The notes beneath the pieces were generated by a model. That model had not been told where the DNA came from, made no database searches, and worked only from the letters and a program-made list of their open reading frames with translations. The translations under genes were made by a program, and so were the position numbers. From Deltaproteobacteria bacterium (lineage in GTDB: Bacteria; Desulfobacterota; Desulfomonilia; UBA1062), in assembly GCA_029547185.1 (NCBI GenBank), contig JAKPPU010000035.1:1-64000 (forward strand): a stretch of DNA of 64,000 bases, given 5' to 3'. Below are positions 54,799-63,979 of the stretch, one piece after another. Within the stretch, counting starts at the first letter, position 1, and each line of letters starts with the position of its first letter.

Positions 54799-57700
54799 AT
54801 GTGGATCTCTGATACTTCGATCAAGAGGCCGGTCTTCGCCACCATGTTCATCCTTGCTCTGGTCGTGCTGGGAGTCGTGAGCTACTCCGAGATCGGCGTC
54901 GACCTCTTCCCCAAGGTGGATTTCCCCATCGTGAGCATAACGACGAAGCTCGTGGGCGCCAGCCCCGAGATCATGGACATCGATGTCACGGACAAGATCG
55001 AGGAGGCGGTGAACACGATCAACGGCGTGAAGACGATCTCCTCCACGAGCATCGAGAGCGGCTCGAGCATCATCGTGGAATTCGAGCTCGAGAGGGACAT
55101 CGATCTCGCGGTGCAGGACGTGAGGGAGCAGATCGCCGCCATCCGTTCGAAACTCCCCGATGATATCGACGAGCCCGTCATCATGAAGGTCAACACCGAC
55201 TCGAGCCCTGTCATGTGGATAGCCCTCACCGGGCAGAAATCCCAGCGGGAGCTCTCCACCTATGCCGACGAGGTGCTCAAGGAGCAGCTTCAAAGGGTCC
55301 AGGGCGTCGGCGCCCTCATGCTCGCCGGCCTCCAGAAAAGGCAGATCAGGATCTGGATCGACGCCGACAAGCTTCGCGCGTACGGAATCGCGCCGAGCGA
55401 CATCGCCCTGGCACTGGGCAGGGAGAACATCGAGCTGCCCGGCGGCCGCATCGAGAGCACGACAAAGGAGTTCTCCATCAAGGTCAAGGGGAGCCTGAGA
55501 GATCTCTCCGAGTTCGATGACCTCATCGTGGCATACACCGGAGGAGCCCCGGTGAGGATCAGGGACATCGGGCGAGCCGAGGACGGGATGGAGGAGAGAC
55601 GCTCCTACGCGAGGTTCAACGGCATTCCGTCCGTCGGGATCGGCATCCAGAAGCAGACGGGAACCAATACCGTCCAGGTCGTTGGCCGGGTCAAGGAAGA
55701 GCTCGACCGCATCCGCAAGACCCTGCCTCCGGGCATGGAGCTCAATATCGCCTTCGACCAGTCCAAGTTCATCATCGATTCCATGCACCAGGTGAGGGAG
55801 CACCTCATCCTCGGCTCCATCCTCGCCGTAGTTGCGGTCTTCGTCTTCCTGAGGAACGTCCGGACTACCCTCATCAGCGCCGTGGCCCTGCCCGTCTCGA
55901 TCATCTCCACCTTCACGCTCATGAGGGCGTTCGACTTCACGTTCAACAACCTCACCATGCTCGCCTTGACCCTGTCGGTGGGCATCCTCATCGATGACGC
56001 CATCATCGTCATCGAAAACATTTACCGCCACATCGAAGAGGGCATGAAGCCCCGGGAGGCCGCCGCCTTCGCCACTTCCGAGATCGGCCTCGCGGTCATG
56101 GCCACGACGATGGCCATCGTGGTCATCTTCCTGCCCGTGGCGTTCATGAAGGGGATCATCGGCAGGTTCTTCATGCAGTTCGCCCTGACCGTCGTGTTTT
56201 CCGTGCTCGTCTCGCTCCTGGTGTCGCTGACGTTGACCCCCATGCTTTCTTCGATCTTTCTCCACTCCAGGGAAGAGGTGTCACACGGCCTGAAGAAACG
56301 GGGGCCTCTCGACCGGATGGGAGAGATCTTCGAAAGGGCATACAAGAAGGTCGAAGGCGCATACCGGCCGATCCTCGAGTTCAGCATAAACCACCGGGGG
56401 AGCGTGCTCATCGGTGCCCTGATCATCTTCTTTTTGAGCATGTACATGATCAGGTTCATGGGAAAGGAGTTCAAGCCCCAGGAAGACCAGAGCCAGTTCG
56501 TGGTGAGGATGGAAGCGCCCATCGACTACTCCCTCGAAAAAGCAGGAGAGATGTTCGCCCAGGCCGAGGCCGTTGTGAAGGCGAGGCCCGAGGCCAAGGC
56601 GGTCTTCTTTGCCCAGGGCTTGAGTCAGGGCGGCACGGGCCAGGTCAACAAGGCCGTCATGTTCACGCGCCTCTCCCCGCGGGCCGAACGGGAAAAGACC
56701 CAGCAGCAGATCATGGCCGAGCTCAGGAAGAGCCTGAACATGATCCCTGGCATGAAGACGACCATCGAGGACGTCTCCATGCTGGGAGGGGGCTTGAGGA
56801 ACCTTCCCGTTCAGTATGTCATCAGCGGCGGAACGTATGACGAGCTGAGGAAGTATACCAAGCAGATCGCCGCCGAGTTTGCCGGAACACCGGGCATCGT
56901 GGATGTGGATACCTCTCTCGAGGCGGGCAAGCCCGAGCTCGCGGTATACATCGACCGGGACAAGGCCTCGGATCTGGGCCTGAGCGCAGCCTCGGTCGCA
57001 GAGGCGGTGAACCTCCTCATCAGCGGAGAGGTGGACATCACCAAGTTCAAGGACGAGGTCAAGGGCAGGAGGTACGACGTCCGCGTGCGCCTCAATCCGG
57101 AAAACAGGATGAACCCCGACGACATCGGCAGGCTCTACGTGAGGGCCGTCGACGGCAAGCTCGTGGAATTGAAGAACGTCGTCAGGATCGTGGAAGGGGG
57201 CGGACCGAGCAGCATCTCGCGCAGAGATCGACAGCGCTCGCTGTGGCTCTTCGCCAATCTCGAAGGCAAGCCCCTGGGGGCCGCGATGCAGGATCTCGAC
57301 AGGATCTCCGCGAAAATCCTTCCGCCCGGATACACGACCAACTATGCGGGAGAGGCCGAGGAGATGGGCAAGTCCTTCAAGTACCTCATGTTCGCGATCA
57401 TGCTCGGGATCCTCCTTGCCTACATGATCCTGGCATCCCAGTTCGAGAGCTTTCTCCATCCCATAACCGTCCTCCTCGCCATGCCTCTCTCCTTCATCGG
57501 CGCCTTCGGAGCGCTCCTCATCACGGGAAAGGCCATCAGCATCGTGAGCTTCATCGGGCTCATCCTCCTCATGGGCCTCGTGAAGAAGAACTCGATCCTC
57601 CTCGTCGACTATACGAACACGCTCCGCGAGAGGGGCCTGTCGCGGCGGGAAGCCATCCTGCAGGCCGGACCCGTCAGGCTCAGACCCATCCTGATGACCA

Positions 57701-57960
57701 CCTTCGCCATGGTGTTCGGCATGCTCCCGGTCGCCCTGGGCATAGGTGAAGGCTCCGACGTGAGGGCTCCCATGGGCATCACGGTGATCGGAGGACTCCT
57801 TACCTCGCTCTTCCTCACACTCGCCGTGGTCCCTGCAGCCTACGACCTCTTCGACGACTGGAAGGAGCGGCTCCTGCGTTTCCTGAAACGGGGGCGCGGT
57901 GCGGACAAAAACGGCCGGGGGGATACCCGAGGGCCGGAAGAGAATGAGGTGGCACGATGA
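54799..57960 (+). CDS. RND efflux pump, HAE1/MdtBC-like
   Basis: 1053-residue proton-driven inner-membrane pump. Typical N-terminus WISDTSIKRPVFATMFILALVVLGVVSY, two large periplasmic loops and 12 predicted helices. The proton relay Asp pair is Asp399/Asp400 in GILIDDAIIVIENIYRHIEEG. FALTVVFSVLVSLLVSLTLTPML and LMGLVKKNSILLVDYTN are the family helices. The metal-RND signature is missing, so drug or lipid efflux is likelier than metals. Overlaps the PII-like gene by 4 bp. Confidence 0.94.
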   Translation: MWISDTSIKRPVFATMFILALVVLGVVSYSEIGVDLFPKVDFPIVSITTKLVGASPEIMDIDVTDKIEEAVNTINGVKTISSTSIESGSSIIVEFELERDIDLAVQDVREQIAAIRSKLPDDIDEPVIMKVNTDSSPVMWIALTGQKSQRELSTYADEVLKEQLQRVQGVGALMLAGLQKRQIRIWIDADKLRAYGIAPSDIALALGRENIELPGGRIESTTKEFSIKVKGSLRDLSEFDDLIVAYTGGAPVRIRDIGRAEDGMEERRSYARFNGIPSVGIGIQKQTGTNTVQVVGRVKEELDRIRKTLPPGMELNIAFDQSKFIIDSMHQVREHLILGSILAVVAVFVFLRNVRTTLISAVALPVSIISTFTLMRAFDFTFNNLTMLALTLSVGILIDDAIIVIENIYRHIEEGMKPREAAAFATSEIGLAVMATTMAIVVIFLPVAFMKGIIGRFFMQFALTVVFSVLVSLLVSLTLTPMLSSIFLHSREEVSHGLKKRGPLDRMGEIFERAYKKVEGAYRPILEFSINHRGSVLIGALIIFFLSMYMIRFMGKEFKPQEDQSQFVVRMEAPIDYSLEKAGEMFAQAEAVVKARPEAKAVFFAQGLSQGGTGQVNKAVMFTRLSPRAEREKTQQQIMAELRKSLNMIPGMKTTIEDVSMLGGGLRNLPVQYVISGGTYDELRKYTKQIAAEFAGTPGIVDVDTSLEAGKPELAVYIDRDKASDLGLSAASVAEAVNLLISGEVDITKFKDEVKGRRYDVRVRLNPENRMNPDDIGRLYVRAVDGKLVELKNVVRIVEGGGPSSISRRDRQRSLWLFANLEGKPLGAAMQDLDRISAKILPPGYTTNYAGEAEEMGKSFKYLMFAIMLGILLAYMILASQFESFLHPITVLLAMPLSFIGAFGALLITGKAISIVSFIGLILLMGLVKKNSILLVDYTNTLRERGLSRREAILQAGPVRLRPILMTTFAMVFGMLPVALGIGEGSDVRAPMGITVIGGLLTSLFLTLAVVPAAYDLFDDWKERLLRFLKRGRGADKNGRGDTRGPEENEVAR

Positions 57961-58250
57961 AAATGGTCTTGGTGGTCTATTCACGGGCAGCGGATTACGA
58001 TGTCCTCTCGACATTCAAACAGGCCGGGATCAGAGGCTATACAAAGCTCGAGAAGGCATTCGGAGAAGGGACGGAGACTGAGCCGAAGCTCCATACGCAT
58101 ACCTGGCCGGGCGAAAACAATATGCTCTTCATCGCCCTCGAGGACGATTCAGCCCTGCCCGAGGTCATGGACCTGGTGCGGAGGCTCAAGAAGGAGCACC
58201 CGCGGACCGGGATGAAGGCCTTCGTCCTTCCCATGGAAGAGATCATCTAG
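57957..58250 (+). CDS. PII-like protein coupled to the RND pump
   Basis: 97 residues with the ferredoxin-like PII fold: MKMVLVVYSRAADYDVLSTFKQAGIRGYTKLEKAFGEGTETEP, a T-loop replaced by a short segment (KLHTHTWPGENNMLFIALED) and a C-terminal helix. The uridylylated Tyr of GlnB/GlnK is absent. PII-new-group proteins are known next to metal or other RND pumps; this one is translationally coupled, so it likely modulates the pump. Confidence 0.8.
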   Translation: MKMVLVVYSRAADYDVLSTFKQAGIRGYTKLEKAFGEGTETEPKLHTHTWPGENNMLFIALEDDSALPEVMDLVRRLKKEHPRTGMKAFVLPMEEII

Positions 58251-58262
58251 AGAGGGAACCCT

Positions 58263-59429
58263 TCACGGCCCGGGATAGGTGCTGAAAACGAGCCGCTTGA
58301 GCTCGAATGAAACCTCGCGGCAGTCGGGCGAGCTGTCGTACACGGGAGGTGCAACTGCGTAATTGCGGTATGCCTCCGGGTTGTCCCCTGCCTCCCCTGC
58401 CTCGATCGCCCTGATGATATTGTAGGCCTCCCGCGCCGTTGCATAGTGCAGAAGGTAGTTCCGGCCGTCGTTGTATTCGGCTTCGAGGTAGCTCAGGATC
58501 GAATTCATGTTCGGGCCAAGCACGGCCTCGTGGTCCACGGCACCATGGGTGTGGGTCTTGACGAATACCCAGTTCGGCCTTCCCTTCACATGGATTCCCG
58601 CGCTTACCCACGAATCGACATGGCGTATGGCCATGGGCGCCATCCCTATCCTGTCTCCGACTATCCTCAAGGATGCCGCCCCGCCGCCGTTAAAGGAGGG
58701 AAAGAGCGGACCCTGAATCATCATCAGGCCGCCTTCCTGCAATCCTGCCGCCCTCACGGGCTTGCCCGTCCGGTGCGACTTTGGCCTGCCCGGCCTGCTG
58801 CGGGCATAGAATATGGAGTTTATCCTCAAGGGGTTCGATCTCCCCCGGGAAGGGAAGGTGAAATCGGCATAGCAGCCTGTCCTCTTCAGCACCGAGGTCT
58901 CATCGTCCACCCCGCAGAACCGGCCTCCCGATGAGTTGTTCAAGGCCCAGTCGCCGTGGATGAAGCCGAACCGCTTGCTCCTGTTTTCCATGCCGAATAT
59001 CCCGAAGCGGGAGTAGTCGGCTATGCATTGCCTGATGGTCTTCTCGAGGTTCGCTGCCGTATCGGGCCTCGTCTTCCCATGGTGGAGATGGAGCTCGATC
59101 TCGCCATACCCTTTCTCGCACAGGGAAACCAGCTTCTTCAAGTTTCCAAGCCGATGGTAGTGCGGAGGGAAGAACCAGGTCCTCCTGGCTCTATTGCCCG
59201 AAGAATCAAGATGGGCATCCGAGAGCCTCGGAAACTCTCTCAAGAGCAGATCGACCCTTTCACACTCGACTTTGGGCGAGGCGTTCCCGGTGCCCGGCTC
59301 ATAGTGATCGACGGTGCAGAAGATGATATGGACCGGCTTCGGTATCTTCCTCATCTGATCGAAGAAATGCCTCATCGACCAGTGGGAAAGCACATACGAT
59401 GAGAAAAAAACCTTCCAGATGAAGCTCAT
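58263..59429 (-). CDS. Polysaccharide-deacetylase-like protein of unknown role
   Basis: 388 residues, no clear signal. The segments CTVDHYEP, ELHLHHGKT and GFIHGDWALNN place Asp, His and His pairs as in NodB-type metal sites, so a divergent deacetylase or glycosidase fold is suggested. The N-terminus (FIWKVFFSSYVLSHW) is hydrophobic and may be a membrane anchor. It lies 90 bp downstream of an unknown gene on the same strand. I do not give a function. Confidence 0.55.
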   Translation of the reverse strand: MSFIWKVFFSSYVLSHWSMRHFFDQMRKIPKPVHIIFCTVDHYEPGTGNASPKVECERVDLLLREFPRLSDAHLDSSGNRARRTWFFPPHYHRLGNLKKLVSLCEKGYGEIELHLHHGKTRPDTAANLEKTIRQCIADYSRFGIFGMENRSKRFGFIHGDWALNNSSGGRFCGVDDETSVLKRTGCYADFTFPSRGRSNPLRINSIFYARSRPGRPKSHRTGKPVRAAGLQEGGLMMIQGPLFPSFNGGGAASLRIVGDRIGMAPMAIRHVDSWVSAGIHVKGRPNWVFVKTHTHGAVDHEAVLGPNMNSILSYLEAEYNDGRNYLLHYATAREAYNIIRAIEAGEAGDNPEAYRNYAVAPPVYDSSPDCREVSFELKRLVFSTYPGP

Positions 59430-59519
59430 CGATTACCCTCCTCCCCTCATGTACAGAGGGGGCATTCGCGCGGGTTTCGATGCTCGGTGAACAGAATGTG
59501 AAGATCGGGGTGAACAAAC

Positions 59520-60455
59520 CTACTGAATCAGGCCTTTCTCCTTATCTGCCCAGCTTATGAGACTCCTCCTCGACCACATCCCTATGTACTCCTTCGGGAT
59601 GTACTTCCCTCTCTCATAGAGCTGCTTCCTCGTCGGGGATTTGTAAACGGCATCCTGGATCGAGCTCACGGCAGGGGCAAGATAGAATATCTTTCCTCCG
59701 CTCTGGTAGACGAGATGCCTCACATAGCAGAGCTTGGGGCTGATCTTTTCGAGCTGGGGATCGATGAACCAGCTGATTCCGAATGCCCCTTTCACCTGGG
59801 GATTCATTTTCAGGATGTCCGCACATCTCAGGAGGAAGACCTTCCAGCCCTGGGCATTGAATTCCGCCATCAGGTGTGGATCGTGCGAATCCGTGTGCAT
59901 GCTGTAGAGAGGATTCACCCCCTTCAGGTCAAAGATGAGGAACTTGAGGGCCTCGATGAACTGGGACCTGACATCCTTGAAAAGGAAATTGACCGGCAGG
60001 GACGAGAGGCTGATCTTCTGCACCCCGGCCGGGATCAGCCTCAGGCTGCAGACCCCGAGCTCTTTGAGGAACTTGTCGTCGGGATACATATAGAACCCTG
60101 CCGGGTTTTCGTTGTTTTCGATCTCCCTCGCGATCCGCTGGAAATTCAGCACATAAAATCCCTTGACTTCATCGGTGACCTGGAGATGATCCAGCTTGTC
60201 GAGGGCCTTTCCCATGAGATCGAGCAGGAGGCATTTGTTGTAGAGCTCCAGGACGTGGCCATTGCTGTTCATCAGTACGGCGTCACACAGCTGCTTTACC
60301 TCGGGACTGACATACGCATAGTTGGCCAGCCTCGGATATCGGGCAATAAGCCCGGAATATCTCTCCAAAGGAAAATCATTGAGAAGCTTCGGGCTTGCAG
60401 ATTGAATCTGCCTCTCTATCTTCGTTTTTAAGGTACGGATTGTTTCTCTGTTCAT
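59520..60455 (-). CDS. Hypothetical protein, 311 residues
   Basis: Not recognised. Soluble, helix-rich, without signal peptide or membrane helix. Some distinctive segments are SGLIARYPRLANYAYVSPE, MGKALDKLDHLQVTDEVKGFYVLNFQRI and the C-terminal GKYIPKEYIGMWSRRSLISWADKEKG. A cysteine pair (RCADILKM, KLCYVRHLV) is present but unspaced for metal. Located upstream of the deacetylase-like gene, probably the same transcript. Confidence 0.7.
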   Translation of the reverse strand: MNRETIRTLKTKIERQIQSASPKLLNDFPLERYSGLIARYPRLANYAYVSPEVKQLCDAVLMNSNGHVLELYNKCLLLDLMGKALDKLDHLQVTDEVKGFYVLNFQRIAREIENNENPAGFYMYPDDKFLKELGVCSLRLIPAGVQKISLSSLPVNFLFKDVRSQFIEALKFLIFDLKGVNPLYSMHTDSHDPHLMAEFNAQGWKVFLLRCADILKMNPQVKGAFGISWFIDPQLEKISPKLCYVRHLVYQSGGKIFYLAPAVSSIQDAVYKSPTRKQLYERGKYIPKEYIGMWSRRSLISWADKEKGLIQ

Positions 60456-60708
60456 TCGGCTATAACCTCACAGTCATTTTTAAAGAAGGGCAGGAGCCAC
60501 CTAGATAGATAGGTATTGGCTTCACCCCTTGAATCAATACCGTCAGCGCCTTGAACAGCGTTGCCTTTGCGCGGCCCGTACAGCCGGTCAAAAGCCATGT
60601 TGCCCTGGGATTCGCTGCCATTGATTTATGCCACGCAGTCCCTACTATAAGGACCAGACCACAGGGCCGGTACATCATTGGAGAAATAGAGAAAGGAGGG
60701 TGGAAGCC

Positions 60709-61158
60709 ATGTTCGAACCGAAAAAGATACTCGTTCCGACCGACTTTTCGGAACACTCGGATAAGGCTTTACGAGAGGCGGTCGGCATCGCGGAGAAATA
60801 CAACTCGAAGATCTATCTCCTGCACGTAATCGACAAGGGTGTCCAGCAGTGCGTCGCCGACTACTGTCTGTCGCAGGAGGTGATGGAAGAGCTGACTCAT
60901 GAAAGCATCACCAAATCCAGGGAGATGATGGCGGACGAGGTATCGAAGGTCGCAAAGAATGCACCTGTTGAAATCGAGTTCGACATCAAGAAGGGCGTTC
61001 CCTACGATGAGATCCTCAAAGAGCAGGATGAAAAGGGAATCGATCTCATCGTCATCGCGTCCCACGGCAGGACAGGCCTCATAGGCCATATGCTCGGGAA
61101 CGTCGCGGACAGGGTGACCGAAAAGGCGAGATCAGAGGTCCTGCTTGTCAGGGCCTGA
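60709..61158 (+). CDS. Universal stress protein (UspA family)
   Basis: 149 residues with the Rossmann-like fold. KILVPTDFSEHSDKAL opens it, and VIASHGRTGLIGHMLGNVADRVTEKARSEVLLVRA carries the G-x2-G-x9-GS/N ATP-loop pattern (GRTGLIGHMLGNV), so ATP binding is likely. AAGGAGGG precedes ATG 60709. A strong stem follows the stop. Confidence 0.93.
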   Translation: MFEPKKILVPTDFSEHSDKALREAVGIAEKYNSKIYLLHVIDKGVQQCVADYCLSQEVMEELTHESITKSREMMADEVSKVAKNAPVEIEFDIKKGVPYDEILKEQDEKGIDLIVIASHGRTGLIGHMLGNVADRVTEKARSEVLLVRA

Positions 61159-61175
61159 AGCGGTGAAAAGCTTTA

Positions 61176-61206
61176 CACCTGCGGCACAGCCCCCGGGCCG
61201 CAGGTG
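61176..61206. terminator. Hairpin between the convergent USP and unknown genes
   Basis: CACCTGCGGC (61176-61185) and GCCGCAGGTG (61197-61206) form a perfect 10-bp stem with an 11-base loop in the gap between two converging genes. No T-run on either side, so it may slow rather than end transcription. Confidence 0.5.
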
Positions 61207-61216
61207 CCGCAAGACC

Positions 61217-62038
61217 TCATCTGCTCCATGGGTTTGCAGGTGAATGAAACCGCACCCTGTAAGAGAAGGCAGGCATCGGGCACTCTATGGCCAGACCTGC
61301 CCAGTTGAGCCCGGCCCCGACCTCCCTGCCGCAGAAGACGGCATATCGATCAGCAGCCTCCCCCTCTCCGGGGGAGAGGGAGAGTCCGATGCCAAGTGAA
61401 GGGCTCTCGAATACCGCATCGAACGTGGTTTCATCCCAGGCGGGAATCCTTGAACCTTCACAGAGACGCTCCCCCATCCTGAGACGGGTAAACCTCCTCC
61501 CGTCGCATTCATTGAGAACGATAAGCCTTCCCCTGCCCTCGAGGGATGCGGCATCGATGGAGACGCGTACCCCTCCGTCGCATGCTTCGTACCTCGAGAG
61601 GCAGCGTCCCCTGTCCTCCTCTGTTGCCATTTCGCTCCTGATCCGCAGGAGCGGGAAAACCGCCTCGCGCAGCCCGAGCAGGCCATGCTGGAGGCGAGCC
61701 CTCTTCATGTACTGCTCCACAACGTGCTCGGCCATCCAACCGAACCATTCCGGAATCCTGCTCTTTCCCAGATACCATACAATCACCCTGTCCATCCGGA
61801 AGGTCTTTTCGATGACCGAAGGGCCTGCTTTCCGGGCCGATGAGAGCGAAGGGAAAAATGTCCGGGCTTTCGTCTTCAACACCGGAAGGCCCACCCCTGC
61901 CGACTCTCCTGCACAGGCTACACCCCTGAAAGCCGGGAACATGCCCTTGCCCATGCCGGAAGTCTTGCCCTCGTGACGGCAGGGATCATGGAGCAGGGAA
62001 AGCTCCGGTGATATCCTGATCTCGAGCCTGTTTCTCAT
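61217..62038 (-). CDS. Hypothetical protein coupled to radical SAM enzyme
   Basis: 273 residues, no recognised family. Basic and Arg-rich N-terminal half, then a segment with charged beta strands (RGRLIVLNECDGRRFTRLRMGERL, DETTFDAVFESPSLGIGLSLSPGEGE). Overlaps the radical SAM stop by 4 bp, so it is translated with it and is likely a partner. Confidence 0.6.
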   Translation of the reverse strand: MRNRLEIRISPELSLLHDPCRHEGKTSGMGKGMFPAFRGVACAGESAGVGLPVLKTKARTFFPSLSSARKAGPSVIEKTFRMDRVIVWYLGKSRIPEWFGWMAEHVVEQYMKRARLQHGLLGLREAVFPLLRIRSEMATEEDRGRCLSRYEACDGGVRVSIDAASLEGRGRLIVLNECDGRRFTRLRMGERLCEGSRIPAWDETTFDAVFESPSLGIGLSLSPGEGEAADRYAVFCGREVGAGLNWAGLAIECPMPAFSYRVRFHSPANPWSR

Positions 62039-63363
62039 GGGGAGCTCCGGCTCGTTATGCCCGGTTTCTTTCCGGCGGTGAAGAGCGCATAGGTCTCTTC
62101 GATTCTCTTGTGCAGGTATTCCTGGTCGAAGTCCGATTCATAAACGAGCCTGTTCTCGCTCTCGTATCTCCAGTCCGCGTCGGCCTGAAGGCCCGATATC
62201 CTCTTCGCGAGCTCCGTGTCGGGGAGAGGAAACGGTATGGTAAACGAAATCTCATCCAGGGGAAGCGTCAGTGACCACCGGAGCGTGGTTTCGATGGTTT
62301 CGCGGCTCTCTCCGGGATAGCCCACCATGAAGAAGCCCGCCGTCTCGATGCCGCACCGGGAGAAGAGATCCAGGGTGCGCTCGGCAGACTCGACCGTCGT
62401 GTTCTTGTTCATGAGCTTGAGAACGTCGTTGCTTCCCGATTCCAGGCCGAAGAAAACCTTCTTGCACCCCGCTTCCCTCATGAGCGCTGCGTCTTCGGGA
62501 GTTATGCCGTCGGAGCGGGAAAGGCAGGTCCACCTCATTCCGGGATTCTCCCGGATCATCCTCCGGCAGAAAGCCCGGACGTGGCCTGGGTCGAGGGTGA
62601 AGCAGTCGTCCCCGATCCACAGCCCGTCATACCCGAAGGACCTGATGCTGCGTATCTCCTCCATGATGCGGTCCATGCTCCGTCTGCGGAAGTACCTGCC
62701 GAAGATGGGCTTCGAGCAGAACTCACATGTGTGAGGACATCCGTAGGTGGTCATGATGCAGGCAGGCGAGAATCCCTCCCGGTCCTCCCAGGCCTTCTGG
62801 TAGCGGGAATGGGGGAAGTCGCTGCGGTCCGGGATGGGCAGGCTGTCCATGCCTTCTTCATCGATCGCCTGCGCAGGTGTCCGGAGGAGCATCCCGCTGC
62901 CGGGATCGACGGCATGGAGCCCGGGATAACGGTGGTGACGCCGGAGAACTTCCCTTAAGGACGCGGACGCGAGACAGTCGCTGCAGAACAGGGGAAAGGA
63001 CCGGGCAGCCTCGCCCCTGAATACGATGTCGAAATCCCGGTCGAAGCTCTCCGGCCTCACCGTGGGAAGGGGACCTCCGCAGACGAGGACGGCATCAGGG
63101 ATGTCCTGCCTGATCTTCCGCGCGAGCATGAGGGCGTTCCCGACCATGGTGAGCATGATGTAGATGCCTATGATCCTCGGCTGACGGATCACCAGGTCGG
63201 GGATGCACCCGTCGATCTCCTCAAAGGTCAGGTCCCTGACGATGACATCCATGCCGGCCTGCCGCAGGACCGCACTCAGGTGGGCGATCCCCAGCGGATG
63301 AAAGGGCATCGTATGCCTGGAATGCTGGTATGTATGGGGATAGAGGAGCGCGATATCCGACAT
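62035..63363 (-). CDS. B12-binding-domain radical SAM protein
   Basis: 442 residues. The N-terminal about 150 residues form a B12-binding-type Rossmann domain (PLGIAHLSAVLRQAGMDVIVRDLT, IIGIYIMLTMVGNALMLARKIRQ, VLVCGGPLPTVRPE). The radical SAM CxxxCxxC site is TTYGCPHTCEFCSK with Cys209, 213 and 216. The second half has GLWIGDDCFTLDPGHVRAFC and the GLESGSNDVLKLMNKNTTVE motif. The B12 domain lacks the clear DxHxxG signature, so cobalamin binding is doubtful. Substrate unknown; the family includes methyltransferases and ring-formation enzymes. Confidence 0.9.
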   Translation of the reverse strand: MSDIALLYPHTYQHSRHTMPFHPLGIAHLSAVLRQAGMDVIVRDLTFEEIDGCIPDLVIRQPRIIGIYIMLTMVGNALMLARKIRQDIPDAVLVCGGPLPTVRPESFDRDFDIVFRGEAARSFPLFCSDCLASASLREVLRRHHRYPGLHAVDPGSGMLLRTPAQAIDEEGMDSLPIPDRSDFPHSRYQKAWEDREGFSPACIMTTYGCPHTCEFCSKPIFGRYFRRRSMDRIMEEIRSIRSFGYDGLWIGDDCFTLDPGHVRAFCRRMIRENPGMRWTCLSRSDGITPEDAALMREAGCKKVFFGLESGSNDVLKLMNKNTTVESAERTLDLFSRCGIETAGFFMVGYPGESRETIETTLRWSLTLPLDEISFTIPFPLPDTELAKRISGLQADADWRYESENRLVYESDFDQEYLHKRIEETYALFTAGKKPGITSRSSP

Positions 63364-63609
63364 CTTCCTTTGGATTTATTATAGGAGAGCGCGGGGGCCG
63401 AATCAAACGGCCGGCTTTTCTTGATTTCCCCAAACGATCTCGTATCTATATCATTGTAAAAAGTGAGCTCTCATGGCCTTGACAGTCCCATGTCCCGTGT
63501 ATGTGTTGCATAAGCCTTCTATGTGTATTGTTTGACCTTAACATTTGACGGAATGATCTGTGGGATGAGTTCAAGGATTATGAGGCTTCAGGACGAGAAA
63601 GGAGTAAGG

Positions 63610-63933
63610 ATGAATATTTACATAGGCAATTTGTCCCGTGATGTCACCGAAGATGATCTGCGCCATGCCTTTGAGGCCTTTGGTGAGGTCTCATCTTCGA
63701 ATGTGATCAAAGACAGATTCAGTGGCGAATCCAAAGGGTTTGGATTCGTGGAAATGCCTTCCAAGGAAGAAGCCCAGAACGCCATTCAGTCCCTTAACGG
63801 AAAGGAGATGAAGGGCAGGAATCTTACCGTGAACGAGGCCAGGCCCCGTACTGAAGGCCACCGGGGCGGCGGAAGACCCGGTGGTGGAAGGCCCGGCGGC
63901 GGCGGAAGGCCGGGCGGCGGTCGTCGCTATTAG
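63610..63933 (+). CDS. Glycine-rich RRM RNA-binding protein
   Basis: 107 residues. One RRM with RNP2 MNIYIGNLS and RNP1 KGFGFVEM, then a tail of Gly/Arg/Pro repeats (RGGGRPGGGRPGGGGRPGGG, ends RRY). Similar cyanobacterial and proteobacterial proteins bind RNA under cold or stress. ATG 63610 follows GAAAGGAGTAAGG at proper spacing. Confidence 0.92.
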   Translation: MNIYIGNLSRDVTEDDLRHAFEAFGEVSSSNVIKDRFSGESKGFGFVEMPSKEEAQNAIQSLNGKEMKGRNLTVNEARPRTEGHRGGGRPGGGRPGGGGRPGGGRRY

Positions 63934-63948
63934 GAAGCAGCCGTCTAT

Positions 63949-63979
63949 GGAATGCAGTATTCACCTGGCAATGCATTCC
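63949..63979 (+). terminator. Hairpin after the RRM gene
   Basis: GGAATGCA and TGCATTCC form a perfect 8-bp stem with a 15-base loop, 15 bases after the stop. No T-run is visible before the window edge. Confidence 0.35.

Noticed and set aside
54724-58014. Two long antisense frames opposite the RND pump
   Set aside because: Asp/His/Arg-rich mirror translations without motifs.
60460-60756. Minus-strand frame before the universal stress protein
   Set aside because: It overlaps the USP start, with no ribosome site or motif.
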